The translations under genes were made by a program, and so were the position numbers. Shown piece after piece: positions 12,028-19,927 of a DNA stretch of 64,000 nucleotides (position 1 is its first letter; the number at the start of each line of letters is the position of its first letter). The DNA is taken from assembly GCF_000716445.1 (NCBI RefSeq), contig NZ_JNWK01000035.1:148082-212081 (forward strand). The letters are read 5' to 3'. Source of the DNA: Streptomyces wedmorensis (GTDB lineage Bacteria > Actinomycetota > Actinomycetes > Streptomycetales > Streptomycetaceae). The notes below the pieces were generated by a model. It ran no database searches. It was not told the origin of the DNA and saw only the letters and a list, made by a program, of their open reading frames with translations.

Positions 12028-12828
12028 TCAGCTCTCCTCGGAAACGGGCCAGGTGATCCGGTCGGTGGGTATCGCGTCGTCCAGGCGGCGCGTCTCACAC
12101 GGCGCGAGGACGTGGGTGCGCAGGAGCTCGGCGGCGACCAGACGGGCCACCTCGATCGCACCCGGCGGGTTGAAGTGCGTGTTGTCCTGCTCGGTCGCGG
12201 TCCAGTTGAAGTACGTCTTCGTGACCTCGGGCCCGAGCTGCTGCCACAGGGCCAGGGACAGCGCCTCGATGTCGAGGAGGGGTACGTCCGACGCGGCGGC
12301 CGCCTCCCGCATCGCCGCCGGATACGCGCCGTGCGTGCGCAGGGCCGTCCCGTCGGCGGCGAACTTCCGCCGTTCCACGGAGGTGGCGAGCACCGGAAGG
12401 GCGCCCCGGGACCGCGCGCCCTCCACGAACACGCGCAGGTTGTCCTGGTAGGTCGTCCACGGCTCGGTGTAGCGGGTGGGGTCGGCGGCCTTCCCGTCGT
12501 TGTGGCCGAACTGGATCAGGAGCAGGTCGCCGGGGCACGCCGCCGCCAGGATCGGTTCGAGCCGCCCCTCGTCGAGGAAGCTCTTGGTGCTGCGTCCGTT
12601 CACCGCGTGGTTGGCGACCTCGATCCCCCGCTGCAGGAAGAACGGCAGGGCCATGCCCCAGCCGGTCTCGGGCGCCGCGTCGGCGTACTTCTGCGCGGCC
12701 GTCGAGTCGCCGGCGATGAACAGCGTCCTCGTACGGGGCCGCCCCAGCGCCTGCGCCGCCGGAGCCCCGGCCAGGGCGAGCGCGAGACCCGCCCCGGCCG
12801 TGACGACCGCGCGGCGGCCGACGCTCAC
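12028..12828 (-). CDS. Rhamnogalacturonan acetylesterase, CE12 / SGNH hydrolase, secreted
   Basis: Deacetylates rhamnogalacturonan, clearing the way for PL4. The 266-residue enzyme has an RR-containing leader (GRRAVVTAGAGLALALAGAPAAQA). SGNH blocks are all present: GDSTAA (nucleophile Ser, about residue 41), GRSTKSF (Gly block), QFGHND (Asn block) and DNTHFN (Asp and His). The frame is open far upstream, but GTG 12828 overlaps the TGA of the binding-protein gene in a GTGA junction and begins right before the leader, so the longer form is rejected. Confidence 0.92.
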   Translation of the reverse strand: MSVGRRAVVTAGAGLALALAGAPAAQALGRPRTRTLFIAGDSTAAQKYADAAPETGWGMALPFFLQRGIEVANHAVNGRSTKSFLDEGRLEPILAAACPGDLLLIQFGHNDGKAADPTRYTEPWTTYQDNLRVFVEGARSRGALPVLATSVERRKFAADGTALRTHGAYPAAMREAAAASDVPLLDIEALSLALWQQLGPEVTKTYFNWTATEQDNTHFNPPGAIEVARLVAAELLRTHVLAPCETRRLDDAIPTDRITWPVSEES

Positions 12829-14165
12829 TTGTTCTGCTGCTTCCACTCGGCCTGGGCGGCGTTCAGCTGCTCGGCGAGGTGGTCGAGGAACTCCTTGGCG
12901 GTGGACTTGCCGAGGAGGACCTTCTGGAAGGCGGGTTCGTTGTCGGCCTTGGAGATGGTGTTCCAGTCCGGCAGGTAGTACGGCAGCTCCACGATGGTGG
13001 CCTTGCCGCTGAAGAGGACCTCGGCGCCGAGCTTCGTCGGCTCGGCCTTCTGCAGCCAGGGATCGGCGGCGGCCTCGGTGTTGGCGGGGATGGCGCCGGC
13101 CGACTCGTTCCACTTGCTGTTGGACTCGTGCGAGGCGGCGAACTCGATGAACTTCCAGGCCGCGGCCTTGTTCTTGCTCGACGAGAAGAGCCCGAGACCG
13201 TCGACCGGGTTGGAGACCTGCACCCGGGTGCCGTCGTCGAGGGTCGGGTTGGGGATGCCCCGGAACTTCTCCGTCCCGAGCGCCTTCACGTGGTCCTTGT
13301 ACGAGCCCAGGTTGTGGTTCAGCATGCCGATCTGGCCGCTGTCCCACTGGGCGACCATCTTCGTGAAGTCGTTGTTGACGTCGGCGGCCGGGGTGGTCCT
13401 CTTGAACAGGCCGGCGTACTTCTCCAGGGCGGCGACGTTCTTCGGGTCGTTGACGGTGGTCTTGTCGCCGTTCCAGAAGGACGTGATGCCGCTCTGGCCG
13501 TACACGGCGTCAAGGGCCTGGGCGATGGAGCCGGCGCCGCCGCGGATCGTGTAGCCGAAGCGGTTCTTGTCGGCCGCCGTCAGCTTCTCGGCCGCCGCGT
13601 AGAACTTCGACCAGGTGGAGGGCTCTTCGAGGCCGGCCGCCTCGAACAGGTCGGTGCGGTAGTACAGCACGCCGTTGCTGGCGGAGGTGGGGACGGTGAA
13701 CAGCTTGTCCTGGCCGCCGGCCGACTTGACGCTCGCGACCATGCCGGCGTTCAGCTTCCCCTTGAGGGAGCTGCCGTCGATGCGGGCGTCGAGCGGCTCC
13801 AGGGCGTTCTGCGCGGCGATCCCGGCGAGCATCGCCGCGCCGACGCCGCCGACGTCCGGCAGACCGCCGCCCTGGATGGCGGTGTCGTACTTCGACTGGA
13901 CCTCCTTGGACGCGACCCCGACGTACTCGACGTCGATGTCGGGGTTCGCCTTCTCGAAGTCCGCGATGATCTCCTTCCAGACCTCGGTGCGGACACCGCC
14001 GTTGTTGTCCCAGAAGGTGATCTTTCCCTTGCCCGAACCCTCGGTGCCCTTGTCGCCGCCCGTGCCGCTGCCGTCGTCACCGCAGGCGGTGGCGGTCAGT
14101 GCGAGGACGCCGGACAGGGCGAGGGCGAGGGCGGCTCTGCGCCGTCCGCCGTGGAAGATGGTCAT
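12825..14165 (-). CDS. Sugar ABC transporter substrate-binding lipoprotein (pectin operon)
   Basis: Cell-surface binding protein of 446 residues for an oligosaccharide importer. A lipoprotein signal ends in the lipobox LTATACG (Cys about residue 28), followed by a Gly/Ser/Lys linker. The mature part shows the family-1 solute-binding pattern (ITFWDNNGG, FEKANPDIDVEYV, VGGVGAAMLAG). Its permeases lie upstream in the same operon, separated by three intracellular genes (GH43, PmoA-like, Gfo/Idh), and secreted pectin esterases and lyase follow. The likely cargo is a pectin- or rhamnogalacturonan-derived oligosaccharide. Confidence 0.92.
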   Translation of the reverse strand: MTIFHGGRRRAALALALSGVLALTATACGDDGSGTGGDKGTEGSGKGKITFWDNNGGVRTEVWKEIIADFEKANPDIDVEYVGVASKEVQSKYDTAIQGGGLPDVGGVGAAMLAGIAAQNALEPLDARIDGSSLKGKLNAGMVASVKSAGGQDKLFTVPTSASNGVLYYRTDLFEAAGLEEPSTWSKFYAAAEKLTAADKNRFGYTIRGGAGSIAQALDAVYGQSGITSFWNGDKTTVNDPKNVAALEKYAGLFKRTTPAADVNNDFTKMVAQWDSGQIGMLNHNLGSYKDHVKALGTEKFRGIPNPTLDDGTRVQVSNPVDGLGLFSSSKNKAAAWKFIEFAASHESNSKWNESAGAIPANTEAAADPWLQKAEPTKLGAEVLFSGKATIVELPYYLPDWNTISKADNEPAFQKVLLGKSTAKEFLDHLAEQLNAAQAEWKQQNK

Positions 14166-14239
14166 CGTCGGCTCTCTTCTCTCGGGGTGTTGCGGGGATG
14201 GGGATGTGGGGGAGCTCAGGGGGCCCTCGGTGAGGGCGC

Positions 14240-15832
14240 TCAGGCGGTGACGCGGAAGGCGGAGAACACGGCCGTCCCGGCCTGCCCCGCGCCCACCGGG
14301 GCGCCCGCGAACAGGCCGAGGAGCGCGCCGACCCAGCGCCAGGGCGTGGCCGCGAACTCCGGCCCGACCCGGACCGGTTCCGCGGCGCCGTCGGAGGCGT
14401 ACGAGAAACGGCAGCGCGCGTCCGCGGTGACCTCGATCCGCAGCCGGACCCGGTCCCCGTCGAGGGGCAGGGAGCGGGCCGCGTCCCGTTCGGCGCCGGC
14501 GTCGGCCGGGGCGAAGCGGTGGACGAGGCGGGCGGTGCCGTCCGGGGCGCGTTCGAGGCCGATCCAGGCGTACGCGTCGCCCAGGACGACGAGCCCGGCG
14601 CGGGCGCCCGGCGCCCGGCCGTCGAGCCGCAGCCCGACCTCGACGACCCGGGCCCCGGCCGGCAGCCGCTGGGTGAGGACGTGCGGCACGCTCCGCAGGT
14701 CGTCCAGGCGCTCCGTACGGACGCAGCCGAGGCGCAGGCCGTCACCGGCGTGCTGGGTGGCCCAGCCCTCCTCCGGGTTGGCGGTCCACTGCCACTGACG
14801 GCCGAACCGCCCGCCGGGGAAGGTGTCGTCCACCGCCGGACGCGCGGCCGGCTGCTCCGGCAGGTCCGGCTTGCGGTGTACTCGGACCGGGGCGCCGCCG
14901 TCGCCGAGCACCGGCCAGCCGTCCCCGTCCCAGCGCATCGGCTGGAGGTGGACGAGCCTGCCGTGCGCGCCCGACTGCTGGAAGTGCAGGAACCAGTCCT
15001 CGCCGTGCTGGGTGCGGACCCAGCCGCCCTGGTGAGGCCCGTTCACGTCGGTGTCGCCCTGCGCCAGGACGATCCGCTCCTCGTACGGCCCGAAGAAGGA
15101 CCGAGACCGGAGCGCGCCCTGCCAGCCGGTGGCCACGCCCCCGGCCGGGGCCAGGATCCAGAACCAGCCGTCGTGCCGGTACAGCTTGGGTCCTTCGAGG
15201 GTGAACCAGCCGGGAATCCCGTCGGCGTCGACGAGGACGCCGCCCTCGTCGAGGACCTTCGTGCCGTCCGGGCTCATCCGGTGCCCCACGAGCCGGTTGT
15301 TGACCCCGGCGCGGGACTTGGCCAGGGCGTGCACGAGGTACGCCTCGCCCGAGGCGTCGTCCCACAGCGGGCAGGCGTCGATCAGACCCCGGCCGGCCTT
15401 CACCAGGTGCGGCGCCGTCCACGGGCCGCGCACGGTGGGGGAGTTGACCTGGTAGATCCCGTGGTCGGGGTCGCCCCAGAAGATCCAGAACCGTCCACCG
15501 TGGTGGCGCAGCGACGGCGCCCACACCCCGCAGTCGTGTCGGGGCACGGTGAACGCGGCGGCCGGTTCGAGCCGTTCGAGCGCGTGGCCGACGAGCGTCC
15601 AGTTCACCAGGTCCCGCGAGTGCAGCAGGGGCAGCCCCGGGGCGCGGCCGAAGCTCGACGCCGTCAGGTAGTAGTCCTCGCCGACGCGCAGCACGTCCGG
15701 GTCCGACCAGTCCGCGGCCAGGACCGGGTTCCGGTACGTGCCGTCTCCCAGGTCGCCGGTGACGGGCCCCGGGGCCGTGGCCGCCCCGGTCCCGGGGCCA
15801 CCGTCCTGACGGCCCGCGCCCGCCCCGGTCAT
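14240..15832 (-). CDS. GH43 family glycosidase with C-terminal beta-sandwich domain, cytoplasmic
   Basis: Probably removes arabinosyl, xylosyl or galactosyl units from imported pectin oligosaccharides. The 530-residue protein lacks a signal peptide. The five-bladed propeller opens with YRNPVLAADWSDPDV, where the DPD motif (residues 44-46) carries the general base; FTLEGPKLYR in the middle holds the likely acid Glu. A second beta-sandwich of about 190 residues (from PAVDDTFPGG on) is typical of several GH43 subfamilies. ATG 15832 overlaps the preceding stop by 4 nt (ATGA); the longer open frame is a read-through of the PmoA-like gene. Confidence 0.9.
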   Translation of the reverse strand: MTGAGAGRQDGGPGTGAATAPGPVTGDLGDGTYRNPVLAADWSDPDVLRVGEDYYLTASSFGRAPGLPLLHSRDLVNWTLVGHALERLEPAAAFTVPRHDCGVWAPSLRHHGGRFWIFWGDPDHGIYQVNSPTVRGPWTAPHLVKAGRGLIDACPLWDDASGEAYLVHALAKSRAGVNNRLVGHRMSPDGTKVLDEGGVLVDADGIPGWFTLEGPKLYRHDGWFWILAPAGGVATGWQGALRSRSFFGPYEERIVLAQGDTDVNGPHQGGWVRTQHGEDWFLHFQQSGAHGRLVHLQPMRWDGDGWPVLGDGGAPVRVHRKPDLPEQPAARPAVDDTFPGGRFGRQWQWTANPEEGWATQHAGDGLRLGCVRTERLDDLRSVPHVLTQRLPAGARVVEVGLRLDGRAPGARAGLVVLGDAYAWIGLERAPDGTARLVHRFAPADAGAERDAARSLPLDGDRVRLRIEVTADARCRFSYASDGAAEPVRVGPEFAATPWRWVGALLGLFAGAPVGAGQAGTAVFSAFRVTA

Positions 15833-16674
15833 GAAGCCACCGCCTTGCGGACGAGGGCGGCGGCCGCGGGCCGGTCGAGACGGCCGTCGGCGACGACGGT
15901 CACCACCCGCCGTACCGAGGTCTCCCCGGCCGGCACCGCGAGGCGCCCGGAGTGGGCGAGCGAGGAGCCGACGCCGGGGTACTCCGCGGCGCGGACGAAC
16001 CAGGGGTCGCTGCGGGTCTGCGCGGTCGCCCCGGCGAACACCAGGGTCCAGCCGTCGCCCGCGAGGGCCACCCAGTCGGCCGGAACGCCGTGCACGGCCT
16101 CCTCGCCCTCCGCGTCCGGGCCGAACGCCGACGGCGCCGCCGCCTCCTTGGGCGCGCGCCAGAAGAAGCCGCCGTAGGCGGCGCCGGGGCGGCCGTTCGT
16201 GGCGGGGCTGCCGATCGAGAGGTCGCGCCCCGACGTGTTCGTGAGGGAGAAGGTGAGGTCGAGGGCCCAGGCGGAGTCGGTGAGGGCGGTGACCGCCACG
16301 GTGCGGTGCTCGCGGAGCAGCCGCTCGCCGCCGACCGTCCAGCCGAGCTCCTCGACGAAGCCGTCCGGGTCGCACAGCTTGAACCCGTCGTGCCGCTGGA
16401 CGCCGTGGTTGTCGAGCTCCACGGAACCGCGGCCCCGGACGAAGGTGCGTCCGCCCCAGAAGTTGTGGCCGGCGACGTCGGCCACGGCGATCCCCGCGCC
16501 CAGGTGGTGCGGGTGGTCCTCGGGCAGGGTCTCGGTCACCACCCGGCCGGCGAGGGTGGTGACGGGGTGGAGGTAGGGCCGGGGGGAGTGGTCGGCCGCG
16601 AGGTCGGGCCGGGTGGTGTAGCGGGCGACGGTGCGGCCCGCGCAGCGGAGCACGGTGGGCCGTTCGGGGCTCAT
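15829..16674 (-). CDS. PmoA-like / DUF6807 family protein
   Basis: A 281-residue protein matching the family annotated as PmoA-related or DUF6807, seen beside sugar oxidoreductases in polysaccharide loci. Characteristic stretches are RPYLHPVTTLAGRVVTE, PEDHPHHLGAGIAVADV and HNFWGGRTFVRGRG; the His-rich pair resembles carbohydrate mutarotase folds. Function is undefined. It overlaps both neighbours by 4 nt (Gfo/Idh upstream, GH43 downstream), so it is firmly part of the operon. The name PmoA should not be read as methane monooxygenase. Confidence 0.85.
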   Translation of the reverse strand: MSPERPTVLRCAGRTVARYTTRPDLAADHSPRPYLHPVTTLAGRVVTETLPEDHPHHLGAGIAVADVAGHNFWGGRTFVRGRGSVELDNHGVQRHDGFKLCDPDGFVEELGWTVGGERLLREHRTVAVTALTDSAWALDLTFSLTNTSGRDLSIGSPATNGRPGAAYGGFFWRAPKEAAAPSAFGPDAEGEEAVHGVPADWVALAGDGWTLVFAGATAQTRSDPWFVRAAEYPGVGSSLAHSGRLAVPAGETSVRRVVTVVADGRLDRPAAAALVRKAVAS

Positions 16675-17834
16675 CGGACCTCCGCCCGCCGCGACGGTGC
16701 CCAGGCGGCGCCGAGTTCGGAGAAGAGCCGCAGCCCGTCGGCGGCGGCGTCGACCAGCGCGTCGACGCCGCCGACGACCCGGCGCGGCGCGCTCTCGCCG
16801 GGCTCGGCGTGCCAGTGCGCGGCGGGTACGGCCAGCGGATCGGGGGCCGTACGGACCGCCTCGACGACCCGCATGAACGCGCCGGTCGCCGCCGGCGGCA
16901 CCCACAACGGCTCGCCGTCCGTGACGTGCGCGACGAGGTTCTCCAGGAGGTCGGTGCGGCCGTACTCGGTCTCCTCGGGGCCGTGTCCGGCGCGCTGGAG
17001 CAGGACCCGGTCCTGCCGGTACCAGAAGGTGATCCGGCCCTGGGCGCCGTGGACGATCACGTACGGCTCCGAGGACTTCTCGGCGCAGAGCGTCGCGGCG
17101 ACCGTGACCTGGGTGCCGGCCGAGGTCACCACCCGTACCGCGGAGGTGTCGTCGGACTCGATCGCGTGGGCGTGGAACAGCTCGGTCTCGATGTGCTCGA
17201 CGTCCTCGGCACGCGTGGAGCCGGAGAGCGCGAGCGCCGTGGCGACGGCGTGGGCGAGGGGGTTGGTGAGTGCCCCGTCGACGACGTCGACGCCGCCCAG
17301 CCGCCGGTGTCCGGCCCAGGGGGCGCGCCGGAAGTAGGCCTCGTCGCGGACCCAGGCGCCGGCCGCGCCGACCCCGAGGAGTTCGCCGATGACGCCGTCC
17401 TCGACCATGCGGCGGATCGCCGGCACGGCGTGCGAGCCGAGCGACTGGAAGCCGATCTGGCAGGCCACGCCGGCCGCCTCGACGCCGTCGGCCATCCTGC
17501 GGAACTCCGCGTACGACGGGGCCGGCGGCTTCTCCAGGAGGATGTGCGCCCCGTGCCGGGCGGCGGCGAGGGTCATGTCGGCGTGGGTCTGGATGGGGGT
17601 GGAGAGCACGGCGATCCGGGCGCCGGTGGAGGCGAGGAGCGCCTCGAAGTCGGCGGACTGCTCCGGGTCCCCGATGCCGTCCAGTTCGGCCGCGTCCAGC
17701 GGGCGCAGTTCGCAGATCCCGGCGAGCCGGACGAGCCCGCGCTCTTCGAGGCGGCGGATGTTGAGGAGGTGGCTGCGGCCGTGGCCGCGGGCGCCCGCGA
17801 GGACGACCGGCAGCGGGGTGCGTGCGGTGTTCAT
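16671..17834 (-). CDS. Gfo/Idh/MocA family NAD(P)-dependent oxidoreductase
   Basis: Cytoplasmic sugar oxidoreductase of 387 residues. The N-terminal Rossmann fold opens with LPVVLAGARGHGRSHLLNI, followed by the conserved EKPPAPS motif near residue 105, and a C-terminal alpha/beta domain. Two starts are possible. ATG 17864 overlaps the upstream stop (ATGA) but lacks a spaced ribosome site; ATG 17834 has AAGGA a few nt upstream and is preferred. In this operon it may oxidise or epimerise a sugar released by GH43, perhaps with the adjacent PmoA-like protein, but the substrate cannot be read. Confidence 0.88.
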   Translation of the reverse strand: MNTARTPLPVVLAGARGHGRSHLLNIRRLEERGLVRLAGICELRPLDAAELDGIGDPEQSADFEALLASTGARIAVLSTPIQTHADMTLAAARHGAHILLEKPPAPSYAEFRRMADGVEAAGVACQIGFQSLGSHAVPAIRRMVEDGVIGELLGVGAAGAWVRDEAYFRRAPWAGHRRLGGVDVVDGALTNPLAHAVATALALSGSTRAEDVEHIETELFHAHAIESDDTSAVRVVTSAGTQVTVAATLCAEKSSEPYVIVHGAQGRITFWYRQDRVLLQRAGHGPEETEYGRTDLLENLVAHVTDGEPLWVPPAATGAFMRVVEAVRTAPDPLAVPAAHWHAEPGESAPRRVVGGVDALVDAAADGLRLFSELGAAWAPSRRAEVR

Positions 17835-17860
17835 GTCTTCCTTGTCCGTGTGGGTGCCGT

Positions 17861-18784
17861 TCATCCCTTCACCGCCCCGGCGCTGAAGCCGGTGACCAGC
17901 CACTTCTGGATGAAGGCGAAGACGACGACGACGGGGACCGCGGCGATGACCCCGCCCGCGGCGAGCGCGCCGAGGTCGACGCTGTCGGCGCCCATCAGAG
18001 TGTTGAGTCCGACCGGGATGGTCTGCTTGTCCTGGCTGCTGAGGAACATCAGGGCGAAGAGGAAGTGGTTCCAGGCGTGGACGAAGGCGAACGAGCCGAC
18101 GGCGACCAGGCCGGGACGGAGCAGCGGCAGGACGACGATCCGGAAGGCGTGGAACCGGTTGCAGCCGTCGACCCAGGCCGCCTCCTCCAGGGAGTACGGC
18201 ACGTTCCTGATGAAGCCGCTGATGAGGATCATCGACAGCGGGAGCTGGAAGACGGTCTCGGCGATGATGACGCTGCCGAGCGAGTTGATCATCCGCAGTT
18301 CGGCGAAGATCTGGAAGAGCGGTACGAGGAGCAGCGCGCCCGGCACGAACTGGGAGCAGAGCAGGGCCAGCATGAAGCCCTTCTTGATCCGGAAGTCGAA
18401 GCGGGCGAGCGCGTAGCCGCCGGCGAGGGCGACGACCGTCGTCATCACCAGGACCGCGACGCCGATGAGCAGGCTGTTCTGGAAGAAGACGCCGAAGCTG
18501 CGCTCGTTCCAGACCTTCTCGAAGTGCGCGCTGGTCATCGGCCAGGGCACGAGCGAGGTGGAGCCGGCGGGCCGCAGCGCGAACAGCAGGATCCAGTAGA
18601 AGGGGACGAGGGTGAAGAGGAGGTAGATCCCCAGCGGCAGGTAGATCTGCCAGCGGGGCACCTCGTCCCAGGCCCGGCGCCTGCCGCGGGCGGGTGCGGG
18701 CGGGGTCGTGCCGGGCGGCGGGGCGTCCTGCGGGGCGGTCGTGGGGGCGGCCGGGGCCGCGCTGAGGGTGGACTCGGCTGTCAC
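17861..18784 (-). CDS. Carbohydrate ABC transporter permease (MalG type, pectin operon)
   Basis: Second membrane subunit of the pectin-oligosaccharide importer, 307 residues with about six helices after a Pro/Ala-rich cytoplasmic lead. The permease loop that contacts the ATPase reads EEAAWVDGCNRFHAFRIVVLPL, matching the EAA motif. GTG 18784 overlaps the stop of the first permease (GTGA). The C-terminal GAVKG is the usual end of MalG-type subunits. No ATPase gene is nearby. Confidence 0.93.
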   Translation of the reverse strand: MTAESTLSAAPAAPTTAPQDAPPPGTTPPAPARGRRRAWDEVPRWQIYLPLGIYLLFTLVPFYWILLFALRPAGSTSLVPWPMTSAHFEKVWNERSFGVFFQNSLLIGVAVLVMTTVVALAGGYALARFDFRIKKGFMLALLCSQFVPGALLLVPLFQIFAELRMINSLGSVIIAETVFQLPLSMILISGFIRNVPYSLEEAAWVDGCNRFHAFRIVVLPLLRPGLVAVGSFAFVHAWNHFLFALMFLSSQDKQTIPVGLNTLMGADSVDLGALAAGGVIAAVPVVVVFAFIQKWLVTGFSAGAVKG

Positions 18785-19719
18785 TTGCCGTCGCCTCCGA
18801 ACTTGCTCAGGCGCAGATAGACCATCGAGCAGAAGAGAAGGATCACGAACGCCACCGTGGTGAGGGCGGAGGCGTATCCGAAGTTGTGGGCGTCGACGCT
18901 GGTGTGCGCGATGTACAGCGGGAGGGTCGTCGTCTCGCCCGCGGGCCCGCCGCCCGTCAGCGTGTACAGCAGGTCGACGTTGTTGAACTCCCAGACCGCC
19001 CGCAGCAGCGTCGACAGGACGATCGCGTCCCGGATGTGGGGGAGCGTGATGTGGACGAACTGGCGGATGCGGCCCGCCCCGTCGACCTCGGCCGCCTCGT
19101 ACAGGTCCTTCGGTACGGACTGGAGGTCGGCCAGGATGAGGATGGCGAAGAACGGCACCCCGCGCCAGAGGTCGGCGACGATGGCCGCGGGGAACACGGT
19201 CGCCGTGTCGGAGAGCCAGGACGTGCCGTACGAGCCCAGGCCCAGGTCCGCCAGATAACGGCTGATGCCGGTCTGGGAGTTGTAGAGCAGCACCCAGATC
19301 GCCGAGGTGAGCACGCCCGAGACCGCCCAGGGCGAGAAGACCAGGGCCCGGCCCAGGGCGCGGCCGACGAAGGTCTGGTTCACGATGAGGGCGAGCGCGA
19401 GCCCGAACAGCAGCTGGAGCGTCACCTCGACCACGACCCACTTGAGGCTGAAGCTCAGCGTGCCCCAGAAGTGCGGGTCGTCGGTGAAGATCCGCGTGAA
19501 GTTGTCGAGGCCCGCGAACCCGTTCCGCCAGGGCTTCGTGGGGTTGTAGTGCTGGAGGCTGTAGTAGAAGACGCTGAGCACCGGGTAGGCGATGAAGCCC
19601 AGCATCAGCAGTCCGGCGGGGGCGATCAGCAGGTACGGCAGTCGGCGGGGGGTCGCTCCCGTGCGACGGCGCGCCCGTGCCGGGACGGCTCGGGGCGGTG
19701 GGGTCACAGCTGAGGCCAT
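18781..19719 (-). CDS. Carbohydrate ABC transporter permease (MalF type, pectin operon)
   Basis: First gene of the leftward pectin operon, 312 residues. Six helices follow a basic N-terminus; the EAA loop reads YEAAEVDGAGRIRQFVHITLP. Together with the MalG-type permease and the lipoprotein at 12825-14165 it forms a CUT1-type importer. A perfect GAAGCGCTTC palindrome lies 22 bp upstream of the start, indicating LacI control of the entire ten-kilobase operon. Confidence 0.93.
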   Translation of the reverse strand: MASAVTPPPRAVPARARRRTGATPRRLPYLLIAPAGLLMLGFIAYPVLSVFYYSLQHYNPTKPWRNGFAGLDNFTRIFTDDPHFWGTLSFSLKWVVVEVTLQLLFGLALALIVNQTFVGRALGRALVFSPWAVSGVLTSAIWVLLYNSQTGISRYLADLGLGSYGTSWLSDTATVFPAAIVADLWRGVPFFAILILADLQSVPKDLYEAAEVDGAGRIRQFVHITLPHIRDAIVLSTLLRAVWEFNNVDLLYTLTGGGPAGETTTLPLYIAHTSVDAHNFGYASALTTVAFVILLFCSMVYLRLSKFGGDGK

Positions 19720-19740
19720 GACGGCGGCTCCGTTCTCGGT

Positions 19741-19750
19741 GAAGCGCTTC
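19741..19750. promoter_or_regulatory. LacI-type operator of the pectin operon
   Basis: GAAGCGCTTC is a perfect 10-bp palindrome located just upstream of the first permease gene. It shares the AAGCGCTT core with the sites near both similar LacI genes, although no regulator gene is adjacent to this operon. A second imperfect palindrome, CGAACGACGTTCG, begins at 19752. Confidence 0.62.
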
Positions 19751-19814
19751 GCGAACGACGTTCGAGATTTCGGACAGGCGGGGCGGGGCGGGTTCTCGGA
19801 CGGTGGTACGGGGC

Positions 19815-19927
19815 GGTGCGGGGCGGGGGTCAGCCCGCGTACGGATCGGGGGTGGTGCGGGGCCGGGTTCGGCCCGCGTACGGATCGGGTGCGGGGCGGG
19901 GGTCAGCCCGCGTACGGATCGGGGGTG
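19815..19927. repeat. Tandem repeat spanning the 3' end and stop codon of the IlvD-type gene
   Basis: Three units of about 34-39 bp share the core cagcccgcgtacggatcggg. The right-most unit encodes the last residues PDPYAG and the stop of the dehydratase gene; the other two lie beyond the stop (in gene direction). The outermost copy again holds a TGA in the same place, the middle one has lost it. Confidence 0.8.

Noticed and set aside
15829..16674. Particulate methane monooxygenase subunit A
   Set aside because: The PmoA label for this family is historical; there are no membrane helices or copper-site features, and the context is sugar metabolism.
19752..19764. CGAACGACGTTCG as a second operator of the pectin operon
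   Set aside because: The palindrome is imperfect at its centre and the motif does not recur at other promoters in the window; mentioned only with the neighbouring GAAGCGCTTC site.
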